Shown here piece after piece: positions 31,852-41,343 of a DNA stretch of 64,000 nt. This stretch comes from Streptomyces sp. DSM 15324. Its GTDB lineage: Bacteria; Actinomycetota; Actinomycetes; Streptomycetales; Streptomycetaceae. Each line of letters begins with the position of its first letter. The first letter of the stretch is position 1. The notes below the pieces were generated by a model. The model ran no database searches and was not told the origin of the DNA. It saw only the letters and a program-made list of their open reading frames with translations. The stretch is from the NCBI RefSeq assembly GCF_001514285.1, contig NZ_KQ949024.1, positions 648,700 through 712,699 on the forward strand, given 5' to 3'. The translations under genes and the position numbers were made by a program.

Positions 31852-34020
31852 TCAGGCGCTCGTGAGGACGACGAGCTGCCGGGTCGCGCGGGTCATCGCG
31901 ACATAGCGGTCCACCGCCCCTTCGACTCCCGTGCCGAACTTCTCCGGGTCCACCAGGACGACCAGGTCGAACTCCAGGCCCTTGGTCAGCTCCGGGGGCA
32001 GGGAGCGGACCCGCGGGGTCCCGGGGAAGGCCGGGGCGCCGATGACACAGGCGATCCCGTCGGCGTGGGCGGCGAGCCAGTCGTCGAGGATCGTGTCCAG
32101 GTCGGCGACGGACCCGTGGACGACGGGGATGCCGGTGCTGCGGATGGACGTCGGGACGTTGGCGTCCGGGAGGGCGGCCCGGACGACCGGTTCGGCCTCC
32201 GCCATGATCTCGGCCGGGGTGCGGTAGTTGACGCTCAGGGAGGCCAGGTCGATCCGGTCGAGGCCGATGCGCTCCAGGCGCTCCCGCCACGACTCGGTGA
32301 AGCCGTGCCGGGCCTGGGCGCGGTCCCCGACGACGGTGAAGCTGCGGGACGGACAGCGCGACAGCAGCATCTGCCATTCGGCGTCGGTGAGTTCCTGCGC
32401 CTCGTCGACGACGATGTGCGCGAACGGGCCGGCGAGCAGATCGGGGTCGACGACGGACAGTTCGGCCTCGTCGACCAGGCTGACCTGGGCGTCCGCGCCC
32501 CGCAGCATGGTCACCAGGCCCTCGCCGTCGTCACCGTCGGCGCCGGAGTCGGCCACGGCGTGGATCAGGTTGTCCACGACGTGCGCCATGCGCTCGCGCT
32601 GGGCGGCGAGGACGGCCTTGTCGCGCTGCCTGCGCCGCGCCGCCTCCGGGTCGCCGAGCCGTTGCCGCGCCGCGTCCAGCAGCGGCAGGTCGGACACCGT
32701 CCAGGCCTGGGCGTCCGCGCGCTGCAACCGTCGTACCTCGTCGGGGCTCAGCCAGGGAGCGCACATCCGCAGGTACGCGGGTACCGTCCACAGGTCCCCG
32801 ACCAGGTCGGCCGCCTCCAGCAGCGGCCAGGCGCGCTGGAGGGTGCCGAGGAGTTCCCTGTCCTGGCGCAGCGCCCGGCGGAACTGCTCGGGTGACAGGT
32901 CGTCGCCGTCGTGGCGGTCCCGCAGGATCTCGACGAGCCGCTCCCAGATCTGGTTGCGGGCCTCGTTGTGCGGGGTGCCGGGTTCGGGCGCGTCGAAGGC
33001 CTCGGCCCAGTCGTCGGCGGTCAGCCGTACGTCGGTGTGGTCGACGGTGACGGTCAGGCCCTCGGCGGGCGGCTCCTCGTAGAACCGGACGGCCTTCTCG
33101 ATCGCCTTCACCAGGTCCGCGGACGCCTTCAGCCGGGCGGCCTCCGGGTCGGTCTCGACACCCGCGGCGGCCCCCTCGGGGACCAGGTCGCGCAGGACGC
33201 AGGTCTGGACGCCCTCCTCGCCGAGGCTCGGCAGGACGTCGGCGACGTACGACAGGTACGGCCGGTGCGGGCCGACGAACAGCACGCCGCCGCGGCGGTG
33301 CCCGAGGCGCGGGTCGGAGTAGAGCAGGTGGGCGGTGCGGTGCAGGGCGACGACGGTCTTGCCGGTGCCGGGGCCGCCGTCCACGACGAGGGCGCCCCGG
33401 GAGCCCGCCCGGATGATGGCGTCCTGGTCGGCCTGGATGGTGGAGAGCACGTCCCGCATCCGCTCCGAGCGGTTGCCGCCGAGGCTGGCAATGAAGGCGG
33501 ACTGGTCGTCGAGGGCGGCGGCGTGCCCCTCGAAGCCGTCGGCGGTGAACACCTCGTCCCAGTAGTCGCTGATCCGGCCCCGGGTCCAGCGGTAGCGGCG
33601 GCGGCTGGCGAGGCCCATCGGGTCGGCGTGGGTCGCGGCGAAGAACGGCGCGGCCGCCGGGGAGCGCCAGTCGACGAGCAGCCGGTGGCCCCCGCGGTCG
33701 GTCAGGCCGAGCCTGCCGACGTACACGGGCGCGGAGCCGTCCGCGCCGGCCATGTGTCCGAGGCAGAGGTCCAGCCCGAACCGGCGCAGGGTGCGCAGCC
33801 GGCCGGTCAGACGGTGGACCTCGATGTCCCGGTCCATCGCCTGGCGGCCGGTGCCGCCGGGTGCCCGGAGTTCGGCGTCGAGGAGGTCGGACAGTTCGGC
33901 GATCGACTCCTCCAGGCACTCCGCGACGGCCGCGAAGTGCCGTTCGTCGGCGGCGATCAGCTCGGGATCGGCCTTCCGGGAGAGCTGGTCGGGGAGGTCG
34001 AACGCACTCGGGACACCCAC
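31852..34020 (-). CDS. helR: HelR/HelD-like helicase protecting RNA polymerase (rifamycin tolerance)
   Basis: A 722-residue SF1 helicase-like protein of the HelD/HelR group. Walker A is GGPGTGKTVVALHRTAHLLY, Walker B is HIVVDEAQE, motif III is FTVVGDRAQ and the C-terminal motif VI is YVAMTRATRQLVVL. HelD proteins bind RNA polymerase rather than DNA and remove stalled enzyme. HelR of Streptomyces displaces rifamycins from it. The GTG start has AGGAAGG upstream. A 19-bp rifamycin-associated element lies 61 bp before the start, which supports the HelR assignment over generic UvrD-like helicases. Confidence 0.93.
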   Translation of the reverse strand: MGVPSAFDLPDQLSRKADPELIAADERHFAAVAECLEESIAELSDLLDAELRAPGGTGRQAMDRDIEVHRLTGRLRTLRRFGLDLCLGHMAGADGSAPVYVGRLGLTDRGGHRLLVDWRSPAAAPFFAATHADPMGLASRRRYRWTRGRISDYWDEVFTADGFEGHAAALDDQSAFIASLGGNRSERMRDVLSTIQADQDAIIRAGSRGALVVDGGPGTGKTVVALHRTAHLLYSDPRLGHRRGGVLFVGPHRPYLSYVADVLPSLGEEGVQTCVLRDLVPEGAAAGVETDPEAARLKASADLVKAIEKAVRFYEEPPAEGLTVTVDHTDVRLTADDWAEAFDAPEPGTPHNEARNQIWERLVEILRDRHDGDDLSPEQFRRALRQDRELLGTLQRAWPLLEAADLVGDLWTVPAYLRMCAPWLSPDEVRRLQRADAQAWTVSDLPLLDAARQRLGDPEAARRRQRDKAVLAAQRERMAHVVDNLIHAVADSGADGDDGEGLVTMLRGADAQVSLVDEAELSVVDPDLLAGPFAHIVVDEAQELTDAEWQMLLSRCPSRSFTVVGDRAQARHGFTESWRERLERIGLDRIDLASLSVNYRTPAEIMAEAEPVVRAALPDANVPTSIRSTGIPVVHGSVADLDTILDDWLAAHADGIACVIGAPAFPGTPRVRSLPPELTKGLEFDLVVLVDPEKFGTGVEGAVDRYVAMTRATRQLVVLTSA

Positions 34021-34080
34021 GTCGTGCCTTCCTCTTTCTGCTGGATCCTGGCCACGACCTGGGATTTTGCGGCACGAGGG

Positions 34081-34099
34081 GGGCCTTGCCGCAAGCCCC
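34081..34099 (-). promoter_or_regulatory. Rifamycin-associated element (RAE)
   Basis: On the minus strand this 19-bp imperfect inverted repeat reads GGGGCTTGCGGCAAGGCCC. That is the RAE sequence described upstream of rifamycin resistance genes in actinomycetes, as I recall it. It lies upstream of helR and immediately downstream of the ABM gene stop. It predicts rifamycin-inducible helR expression. Confidence 0.85.
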
Positions 34100-34107
34100 C
34101 CGGTGCG

Positions 34108-34437
34108 CTATATGTTGAGAGTGGCGGGAGCTTGGTCTCCGGCCTCTTTCATTTTCTCCAGGAAGGTCAGCACCGAGGCGTCCTCCTCGATCAGCGGGAC
34201 GAGCGCCGCGTTGAACGGGCCGCCGTACGGGGCCTTCAGGTGCGCCTGGAAGGCGTCCTCGTCCCGGTACACCTCGAAGATCCAGTAGGCGCGCGGGGCG
34301 GCGGTCCTGGTGTACACCTCGAAGGCGAGGTTGCCCTCCTCCTCCCGCACCGTGCGGGCGTACTCCCCGATCAGCCGGGCGACCTCGTCCTCGGCGCCCT
34401 CGCGGGCGGTGAACTCGGCGAGCAGTGTCTTCGTCAT
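34108..34437 (-). CDS. ABM-family (YgiN-like) monooxygenase
   Basis: A 109-residue antibiotic-biosynthesis-monooxygenase-type dimeric alpha-beta barrel: LLAEFTAREGAEDEVARLIGEY, FEVYRDEDAFQAHL. Such proteins are cofactor-free oxygenases or quinol-modifying proteins, and many are metabolic housekeepers with unknown substrate. Its leader is a 14-15 bp repeat array that also overlaps the end of the PfkB gene. It lies directly before the RAE and helR on the same strand, with no obvious functional tie. Confidence 0.9.
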   Translation of the reverse strand: MTKTLLAEFTAREGAEDEVARLIGEYARTVREEEGNLAFEVYTRTAAPRAYWIFEVYRDEDAFQAHLKAPYGGPFNAALVPLIEEDASVLTFLEKMKEAGDQAPATLNI

Positions 34438-34451
34438 GGTCTCAAGTCCTT

Positions 34452-34672
34452 TTCGGTCGCGGGTGGTTGGGCCGCGAGTGGTTCGGTCGCGGTCGGTCGG
34501 TCGCGGGCGGTCGGTCGCGGGCGGTCGGTCGCGGGTGGTTCGGTCGCGGGCGGTTCAGCCCCGGTCGGTCAGCCGCGAGTGGTTCGGTCGCGGACGGTTC
34601 AGCCGCGGGCGGTCCACCGCAGGCGGTTCAACCGCGGGCGGTCAGTCGCGGGCGGTCAGTCGCGGGCTGCGG
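34452..34672. repeat. Degenerate 14-15 bp tandem repeat array
   Basis: About 15 copies of a unit close to TCGGTCGCGGGCGG (14 bp, sometimes with an extra T) run through the gap between pfkB and the ABM gene and over the pfkB stop codon. It encodes nothing recognisable. The core CGGTCGCGGG is close to CGGCCGCAGG of the array at 18018-18363, and both arrays precede a minus-strand gene. Confidence 0.85.
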
Positions 34673-35630
34673 TGGTGAACGGCGGGGCGGGCTCCTCCAG
34701 CCGGCTCCGCCAGGGCGGGTTGGGGCCGGCGACCGAGCAGGTCAGGGCGGCGACCCGGGCGGCGAAGCGGCAGGCCTCGGCCACGTCCTCGGCGCGGACG
34801 TCCGTCAGCCGGCCGCCGAGGAGCGAGCGGGCGCCGAGGTGGTGCAGCAGTCCGGCGGTGAAGGAGTCGCCCGCGCCGACCGTGTCGACGACCTGGGTGG
34901 TGACCGCGGGCACCCGCACCCGTTCCCCGTCGAGCGAGGCCAGGGCGCCCTCGGCGCCGAGGGTGATCACGACGAGCCGGACCCCGGCGGCGTGCCAGAG
35001 GTCGCAGGCCCGCTCGGGCGCGGTGCCCGGCAGCAGCAGCGCCAGGTCGTCCTCGCTGAGGCGCAGGATGTCGGCGAGGGAGCACCACTGCGCCAGCCGG
35101 GCGCGGTAGACGTCGGGATCGACCAGCAGCGGGCGGACGTTGGGGTCGATGCTGACGGTCGTCCGGGCGGCGGCCGTGGCCAGGAATTCCTCGACGACGG
35201 CCGCGCCGGGCGCGCGGACCAGGGCCAGGGATCCGGTGTGGACGCAGGCGGTGGCGGACAGGTCGACCCGGGCCAGTTCCCCGGCCGTCCACTGCCAGTC
35301 GGCGGTGCCGCGGGCGTGGAAGGAGAACGCGGCCTGGCCGCTGTCGTCGAGTTCGGCCACGGCCAGGGTGCTCGGTTCGGCGGCCGTGACGGCGGACGAC
35401 AGGTCCACTCCGGACGCCTCCAGGTGGCCGCGGAAGAGCCGGCCGAAGACATCGCCGGAGAGGCGGGCGAGGAAGCGGGCCGGGGTGCCGAGCCGGGCCA
35501 GGGCGACGGCCGTGTTCGCAGGTCCGCCGCCCGGCAGGACCCGCAGGGCGAGCTCGTTCGGGGTGCTCACGGGCTCGGTGAACGCGTCCGCGACGCACTC
35601 TCCGAGAACGGTGATCTGACGCGGGCTCAT
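34656..35630 (-). CDS. PfkB-family sugar kinase (fructokinase-like)
   Basis: A 324-residue ribokinase/PfkB-family kinase. The N-terminal substrate motif is LPGGGPANTAVALARLG and the C-terminal ATP/anion-hole motif is DTVGAGDSFTAGLL with the catalytic Asp. It phosphorylates a monosaccharide, most likely fructose, given the divergent FrcBCA-like importer. The last codons fall inside the tandem repeat. The promoter region shared with the transporter carries two LacI-type operators. Confidence 0.94.
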   Translation of the reverse strand: MSPRQITVLGECVADAFTEPVSTPNELALRVLPGGGPANTAVALARLGTPARFLARLSGDVFGRLFRGHLEASGVDLSSAVTAAEPSTLAVAELDDSGQAAFSFHARGTADWQWTAGELARVDLSATACVHTGSLALVRAPGAAVVEEFLATAAARTTVSIDPNVRPLLVDPDVYRARLAQWCSLADILRLSEDDLALLLPGTAPERACDLWHAAGVRLVVITLGAEGALASLDGERVRVPAVTTQVVDTVGAGDSFTAGLLHHLGARSLLGGRLTDVRAEDVAEACRFAARVAALTCSVAGPNPPWRSRLEEPAPPFTTAARD

Positions 35631-35767
35631 GGGCTGCTCTTCTCTGCGGGCGACCGTGGGACGGCGACCGGGCGACGGTGCGGACGCCCGTGGGACGTTG
35701 CCGATTCGTGACGGGCGGAGGGCATTGACGTTTCCGGGAGACGGAGTCCATCATCCTCGCCATGCAG

Positions 35768-35797
35768 TGTCAACGATGACATAAGTCAACGATGACA
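35768..35797. promoter_or_regulatory. Two LacI-type operators in direct repeat
   Basis: GTCAACGATGACA occurs twice, at 35769-35781 and 35785-35797, 16 bp apart. Each copy is an imperfect palindrome with GTCA/TGAC half-sites. They lie between the divergent kinase gene and the transporter operon and are the likely sites of the LacI regulator encoded at the end of the operon. Confidence 0.65.
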
Positions 35798-35856
35798 ACT
35801 CGGGACGGCATCCCTCGATGCCGGCCGCGCCGCTCGCAATCCCGCAGGAGTCGTTC

Positions 35857-36879
35857 ATGTCTCGCACCACACGTCCGTCCACCTCCCTCCTCAGAGCCGC
35901 CGCGGTCATGGGCGTCGCGGCCCTGACCCTGACGGCCTGCGGGTCCGGCTCCGGCTCGGGCTCCGCGAGCTCCGGATCGGGCTCGGACGGCGTCAAGGTC
36001 GGTCTGATCACCAAGACGGACACCAACCCGTTCTTCGTGAAGATGAAGGAGGGCGCGGAGAAGGCCGCCAAGTCGGAGGGCGTCAAGCTGATGACCGCGG
36101 CCGGCAAGTTCGACGGCGACAACGCCGGGCAGGTCACCGCGATCGAGAACATGGTGGCCGCCGGGGTGAAGGGCATCCTGATCACCCCGAGCGACTCCAA
36201 GGCCATCGTCCCCGCGATCGAGAAGGCCAAGGCCAAGGGCGTCCTGGTGATCGCCCTCGACACCCCGACCGAGCCGCAGAGCGCGGTCGACGCCCTGTTC
36301 GCCACCGACAACCTCAAGGCCGGGCAGCTGATCGGCGAGTACGCCAAGGCGGCCATGGCGGGCAAGACCGCGAAGATAGCCACCCTCGACCTCGCGCCCG
36401 GCGTCTCCGTCGGCGTCCAGCGGCACGACGGTTTCCTCAAGGGGTTCGGCGCCACCGACAAGGACGTGGTCTGCGCCCAGGACACCGGCGGCGACCAGGC
36501 CAAGGGGCAGACGGCGATGGAGAACTGCCTCCAGAAGGAGCCGGACATCAACGTCGTCTACACCATCAACGAGCCCGCCGCGCTCGGCGCCTACACCGCC
36601 CTCAAGGCCAAGGGCCGGGAGAAGGACGTCCTGATCGTCTCGGTCGACGGCGGCTGTACCGGCACCCAGGCGGTCAAGGACGGCAAGATCGCCGCGACCT
36701 CGCAGCAGTACCCGCTGAAGATGGCCGCCGAGGGCGTCAAGGCCGTGGTGACGTACGCCAAGGACGGCAAGAAGGCCTCCGGTTACACCGACACCGGCGT
36801 CACCCTGATCACCGACAAGGCACAGACCGGGGTCGACTCCAAGGACACCGCCTTCGGCCTGGAGAACTGCTGGGGCTGA
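35857..36879 (+). CDS. Sugar ABC transporter substrate-binding lipoprotein (FrcB-like)
   Basis: A 340-residue periplasmic-binding-protein-type lipoprotein. A basic N-terminus and hydrophobic segment lead to the lipobox LTAC, followed by a Gly/Ser linker and a type I sugar-binding fold ([34 protein letters not shown]). The ATG at 35857 has GCAGGAG 6 bp upstream; a frame opening at 35818 lacks a good site. It captures a monosaccharide outside the membrane for the permease and ATPase encoded next. Fructose is the best guess from family resemblance and the kinase. Confidence 0.95.
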   Translation: MSRTTRPSTSLLRAAAVMGVAALTLTACGSGSGSGSASSGSGSDGVKVGLITKTDTNPFFVKMKEGAEKAAKSEGVKLMTAAGKFDGDNAGQVTAIENMVAAGVKGILITPSDSKAIVPAIEKAKAKGVLVIALDTPTEPQSAVDALFATDNLKAGQLIGEYAKAAMAGKTAKIATLDLAPGVSVGVQRHDGFLKGFGATDKDVVCAQDTGGDQAKGQTAMENCLQKEPDINVVYTINEPAALGAYTALKAKGREKDVLIVSVDGGCTGTQAVKDGKIAATSQQYPLKMAAEGVKAVVTYAKDGKKASGYTDTGVTLITDKAQTGVDSKDTAFGLENCWG

Positions 36880-36989
36880 GCCGCCCGCCGGTCCCACGAC
36901 CCGCCCTCCACCTCAGCGGGGCGGCCGGCCCCACCTCCCCGACCGGGGCGGCCGCCCCCTCGCCTTCTGTCTCCCGACAAGGACCTCGC

Positions 36990-38003
36990 ATGACTGCCAC
37001 GTCCACGCCACCCTCGGCCCCGACGCCGTACGCCGAGCTCAAGGCACCGACCACGGCCCGCAGACTGCTCACCCAGCCCACCACCGGCCCGCTGGTCGCC
37101 CTTCTCCTGGCCTGTGTCTTCTTCTCCTTCTCGACCGACCAGTTCCTCACCGGCGGGAACTTCTCGCTGATCGTGCAGCAGGTCATGGTGGTCGGCACCC
37201 TCGCCATCGGGCAGACCCTGATCATCCTCACCGCGGGTATCGACCTGTCGTGCGGTGCCGTGATGGCGTTCGGCAGCATCGTGATCGCCAAGATGGCCGC
37301 GCAGGGATCGCTGCCGCCGCTGCTCGCGATCGCGCTGGGTCTGGTGGTCTGCGGCGGCTTCGGCCTGCTGAACGGCCTGCTGGTGCAGAAGATCCCGCTG
37401 CCGCCGTTCATCGTCACCCTCGGCATGCTCAACGTGGCGTTCGCGCTGACCCACATCTACTCCGCGGAACAGACCGTCACGAGCCTGCCCGGCCCGCTGA
37501 CCGCGCTCGGCGAGACCTTCCCGCTCGGCCGCACCGACATCACGTACGGCTCCCTCGTCACCATCGCCCTGTTCCTGCTGTTCGCCTACGCACTGAGCAG
37601 CACCGGCTGGGGCCGGCACGTCTACGCGCTGGGCAACAGCCAGGAGGCGGCCCGCCTCAACGGCATCCGCACCTCCCGGCTCACCATCGGCATCTACACC
37701 GTCGCCGGTCTGCTCTACGGCGTCGCCGCCCTGCTCCTGATCTCCCGCACCGGAGTCGGGGACCCGCAGGCGGGCCAGACGGACAACCTCGACAGCATCA
37801 CCGCCGTGGTCCTCGGCGGGACCAGTCTCTTCGGCGGCCGCGGCTCGGTCCTGGGCACGTTCATCGGCGTGCTCATCGTCGGTGTCTTCCGCAACGGGCT
37901 CCAGCTGATGGGCGTCGCCTCCATCTACCAGACCCTGATCACCGGCGTGCTGGTGATCCTCGCGGTGACCGTCGACCAGCTCTCCCGGAAGAAGGCCCGA
38001 TGA
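36990..38003 (+). CDS. Sugar ABC transporter permease (FrcC/RbsC-like)
   Basis: A 337-residue permease of the ribose/fructose type with about nine or ten membrane segments. The family stretches LTAGIDLSCGAVMAF and VVLGGTSLFGGRGSVLGT are present. The ATP-binding gene starts inside its stop codon (ATGA), so the two are translationally coupled. It forms the channel of the importer. Confidence 0.96.
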   Translation: MTATSTPPSAPTPYAELKAPTTARRLLTQPTTGPLVALLLACVFFSFSTDQFLTGGNFSLIVQQVMVVGTLAIGQTLIILTAGIDLSCGAVMAFGSIVIAKMAAQGSLPPLLAIALGLVVCGGFGLLNGLLVQKIPLPPFIVTLGMLNVAFALTHIYSAEQTVTSLPGPLTALGETFPLGRTDITYGSLVTIALFLLFAYALSSTGWGRHVYALGNSQEAARLNGIRTSRLTIGIYTVAGLLYGVAALLLISRTGVGDPQAGQTDNLDSITAVVLGGTSLFGGRGSVLGTFIGVLIVGVFRNGLQLMGVASIYQTLITGVLVILAVTVDQLSRKKAR

Positions 38004-38836
38004 GCACCATGCCCTCCCCCACGCCCGTCCTCCAGGCCCGCGGTCTGGTCAAGCGCTACGGCCAGGTCACCGCCATCGACGGCGCCGACTTCGACCTGCT
38101 GCCCGGCGAGGTCCTCGCCGTGATCGGCGACAACGGCGCCGGCAAGACCAGCCTGATCAAGGCGCTCACCGGCGCCCTGACCCCGGACGCCGGCGAGATC
38201 CGGCTGGGCGGCGAGCCCATCACCTTCTCCGGTCCCCAGAGCGCCCGCGCCCACGGCATCGAGACGGTCTATCAGGACCTCGCCGTCGCCGCCTCGATGG
38301 ACATCGCCTCCAACATGTTCCTCGGCCGGGAGCTGCGCCGCCCCGGCGTCCTCGGCAGTGTCCTGCGGATGCTGGACAAGAAGCGGATGCGGCAGGAGGC
38401 CGCCGAGCACATGGCCGATCTGAAGATCGGGCTGCGCTCGCTGACCCAGTCGGTGGAGACCCTCTCCGGCGGGCAGCGGCAGGCCGTCGCCGTGGCCCGG
38501 TCCGTGGCCTGGGCGAGCAGCGTCGTCGTCATGGACGAACCCACCGCCGCCCTCGGCGTCAAGGAGTCCGGCCAGGTCCTCGACCTGATCCGCCGGGTCC
38601 GGGACAAGGGCATGCCGGTCGTGCTGATCAGTCACAACATGCCGCACGTCTTCGAGATCGCCGACCGCATCCACGTCCACCGCCTCGGCCGGCGGGCCGC
38701 CGTCATCAAGCCCACCGACTACTCGATGGCCGAGGTCGTCGCCATCATGACCGGCGCACTCACCATCGACGCCGCCGGAGATACTGTCGTGACGGACTCC
38801 GAGGCCGCCAAGGCCGCCGGGGTCCAGGCCGGCTAG
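38000..38836 (+). CDS. Sugar ABC transporter ATP-binding protein (FrcA-like)
   Basis: A 278-residue single-domain ATPase: Walker A GDNGAGKTSL, signature LSGGQRQAVAVAR, Walker B VVVMDEPTAAL and the switch His in ISHNM. Having one ATPase domain, instead of the two found in RbsA-type proteins, points to the FrcA group. It powers import through the adjacent permease. Its start overlaps the permease stop. Confidence 0.96.
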   Translation: MSTMPSPTPVLQARGLVKRYGQVTAIDGADFDLLPGEVLAVIGDNGAGKTSLIKALTGALTPDAGEIRLGGEPITFSGPQSARAHGIETVYQDLAVAASMDIASNMFLGRELRRPGVLGSVLRMLDKKRMRQEAAEHMADLKIGLRSLTQSVETLSGGQRQAVAVARSVAWASSVVVMDEPTAALGVKESGQVLDLIRRVRDKGMPVVLISHNMPHVFEIADRIHVHRLGRRAAVIKPTDYSMAEVVAIMTGALTIDAAGDTVVTDSEAAKAAGVQAG

Positions 38837-38931
38837 AACCCGCTCGCACAGGTTCTGGCGACACGATTCGACTCCAAGGATCCGCCCGAGGCCGCGGGCG
38901 GAACCGACGAGCACAGGAGATCCGCACCTCC

Positions 38932-39948
38932 ATGGCAGCGAACCGCCGCCCCACCCTGGCCGATGTCGCCCGCGAAGTGGGTGTCAGCGCCAAGACCGTC
39001 TCCCGCGTCCTCAACGAGGACGGACCCGCCTCCGCGCAGACCAGGGAACTCGTGCTCGCCGCCGTGGCCCGGCTGGGCTTCCAGCCGAACCTGATGGCGC
39101 GCAACATCCGCGTCGGGGGACCCGACACCACCGTCGGACTCGTCATCCCCGACCTCGGCAACCCCTTCTTCGGAGCCGTGGCCCGCGGTATCGAGGAGAC
39201 GGTCGGGGCACGCGGCCTGACCCTCCTCATGGGCTCCTCCGCGGACGACCCCGAGCGCGAACGCGCCCTGACCGCCACCTTCCTGGCCCGCCGGGTGAGC
39301 GTCCTGATGGTCGTCCCCTCCGTGGGCGCCGACCACGCGCACCTCAAGCCGCACCGGTCCGGCGGGCTGCCCGTCGTCTTCCTGGACCGGCCGGGCACGG
39401 GCCTCGCCACGGACAGCGTCGTCAGCACCAACCGCTCGGGCGCCCACGACGGCGTCGCCCATCTGATCGCCCACGGCCACCGCCGCATCGGCTTCATCGG
39501 GGACCTGCCCACCAAGCTCTACACCCGCCGCGAACGTCTGGCCGGATACCGCGAGGCACTGCGGGAGGCGGGCCTGCCGGACGACCGCTCCCTGGTCACC
39601 AACGCCCACGACCAGCACGGAGCCTCGGCGGCCACGGCGCAGTTGCTGGACCTGCCCGATCCGCCCACGGCCCTGTTCGCCGGCAACAACATCGTCGCGC
39701 TCGGGATAGTCACCCAACTCGCCCGCAGCAGACGCAAGGACGTCGCGGTCGTCGCCTTCGACGACGTGGCCCTCGCCGAGGCCCTCGAACCGGCCCTGAC
39801 CGTGGTCGCCCAGGACCCCGAGGAGATCGGCCGCACCGCCGCGACCACCGCACTCTCCCGCCTGGACGGCGACCGCACGCGCACCCGCACCCTCACCGTG
39901 CCCACCCGCCTGATCGTCCGCGGGTCGGGGGAGCGCCCGGCTCCGTGA
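38932..39948 (+). CDS. LacI-family repressor of the sugar operon
   Basis: A 338-residue LacI-type regulator. The N-terminal helix-turn-helix is at residues 8-28 (TLADVAREVGVSAKTVSRVL), followed by the hinge (PNLMARNIR) and a sugar-binding core (VGLVIPDLGNPFF). It follows the transporter genes on the same strand after 95 bp. The paired GTCA/TGAC operators at 35769-35797 are its expected targets, giving sugar-inducible import and phosphorylation. Confidence 0.95.
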   Translation: MAANRRPTLADVAREVGVSAKTVSRVLNEDGPASAQTRELVLAAVARLGFQPNLMARNIRVGGPDTTVGLVIPDLGNPFFGAVARGIEETVGARGLTLLMGSSADDPERERALTATFLARRVSVLMVVPSVGADHAHLKPHRSGGLPVVFLDRPGTGLATDSVVSTNRSGAHDGVAHLIAHGHRRIGFIGDLPTKLYTRRERLAGYREALREAGLPDDRSLVTNAHDQHGASAATAQLLDLPDPPTALFAGNNIVALGIVTQLARSRRKDVAVVAFDDVALAEALEPALTVVAQDPEEIGRTAATTALSRLDGDRTRTRTLTVPTRLIVRGSGERPAP

Positions 39949-40002
39949 ACCGACGCCCCGGGCGGCTCCCCTGGAGCCGGCCGGGGCGCCCGTCCCGCCC
40001 CC

Positions 40003-40032
40003 ACGCCCCGGCCGCACCGCCCGCCGGGGCGT
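40003..40032. terminator. Hairpin between lacI and DUF6299 gene
   Basis: ACGCCCCGGC (40003-40012) pairs perfectly with GCCGGGGCGT (40023-40032) around a 10-nt loop. It lies in the 102-bp gap between convergent genes and should stop both transcripts. Confidence 0.7.
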
Positions 40033-40050
40033 GTCCTACGTGGCGGGTGG

Positions 40051-40608
<558 letters not shown>

Positions 40609-40713
40609 TCACGTTTCGGGCCCCCCTCTGGCGGCGCCCTCGGGAGAGGGCGCATGGTCGTCCCATGCGAGGCCGACCGGCCGGCCGGCCCCCCACCGAC
40701 GTGGAGGTGCGCC

Positions 40714-40827
40714 ATGTGTTCCCACTCCTTCGCCGCCGCTCCTGCCGACGCCCGCTCGCCGCACGTCGTCGCCGCCCACCCGGAGCAGGGCTGGAACCTG
40801 CTGTGCGACGGCACGATCGTCTTCGAC
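40714..40827 (+). pseudogene. DUF5999 gene, 5' part (38 codons), interrupted by mobile element
   Basis: The first 38 codons of a DUF5999 gene: it starts MCSHSF and includes HVVAAHPEQGWNLLCDG, the family core. Translation leaves the family after IVFD at 40827, where the mobile element begins. The missing C-terminus (DSGELLPDG...) is found in frame at 44851-44931. Joining the two gives an intact 64-residue protein, typical of the family. DUF5999 proteins are small conserved streptomycete proteins of unknown function. The truncated frame now runs into the element, so the gene is presumably inactive. Confidence 0.9.
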
Positions 40828-40923
40828 GTTATGTCGATCTCTGGGGCTGGTGTGGCTGCTGACCAGGGACGTTGCGAGATGGACATGTCCTTATCGAGTC
40901 GGGTTCGGGCTCGTGTGCCTGGT

Positions 40924-41343
40924 TCAGCAAGGACCGATCACGTTGGTCGCTGGCGGTGGGGCCAAGGTGCGGAGGCGGCGGATCTCGCCGTGGGCGGTCT
41001 CCAGCTTCCGGGTGAGGTCGGCGACCTGGTCGCGAAGTTGCCGGTTGCGTTCGAGTGCGGTCTCCAGCCTGCGTTGCAGGGAGGCGTCGCTGGCGGCATG
41101 GCGGGGACTGCGCTGTGGGGCCGGGGCTCGCATCCGAAGCTGGTTGATCGCGGTGATGAGGTCGGTCTGCGTGTATAGCCAGGACCGGGAGACACCGGCA
41201 GCGTTCGCGATGCCGACGACCGTGGGCCGTTCACTGCGGCGAGCCGCAGCCTTGACGGCTTCTTCGGCTCGCTCGCGTGCCTGCCTGCTGCGCGTCTTCG
41301 ACGCTTCGACGAGGAAGCGGGCATTGTCAGCCGGTGGCATCAA
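40924..41343 (-). CDS. DUF6262/TnpC-like transposition protein
   Basis: A 139-residue protein matching the DUF6262 pattern. A predicted helix-turn-helix (ERPTVVGIANAAGVSRSWLY) is followed by a coiled coil (LQRRLETALERNRQLRDQVADL). In Tn554 the third gene, tnpC, encodes a small DNA-binding protein that influences orientation and efficiency of transposition; this gene has the same place and size. It overlaps the end of the large recombinase gene by 17 bp, so it is translated from the same message. Confidence 0.88.
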   Translation of the reverse strand: MMPPADNARFLVEASKTRSRQARERAEEAVKAAARRSERPTVVGIANAAGVSRSWLYTQTDLITAINQLRMRAPAPQRSPRHAASDASLQRRLETALERNRQLRDQVADLTRKLETAHGEIRRLRTLAPPPATNVIGPC

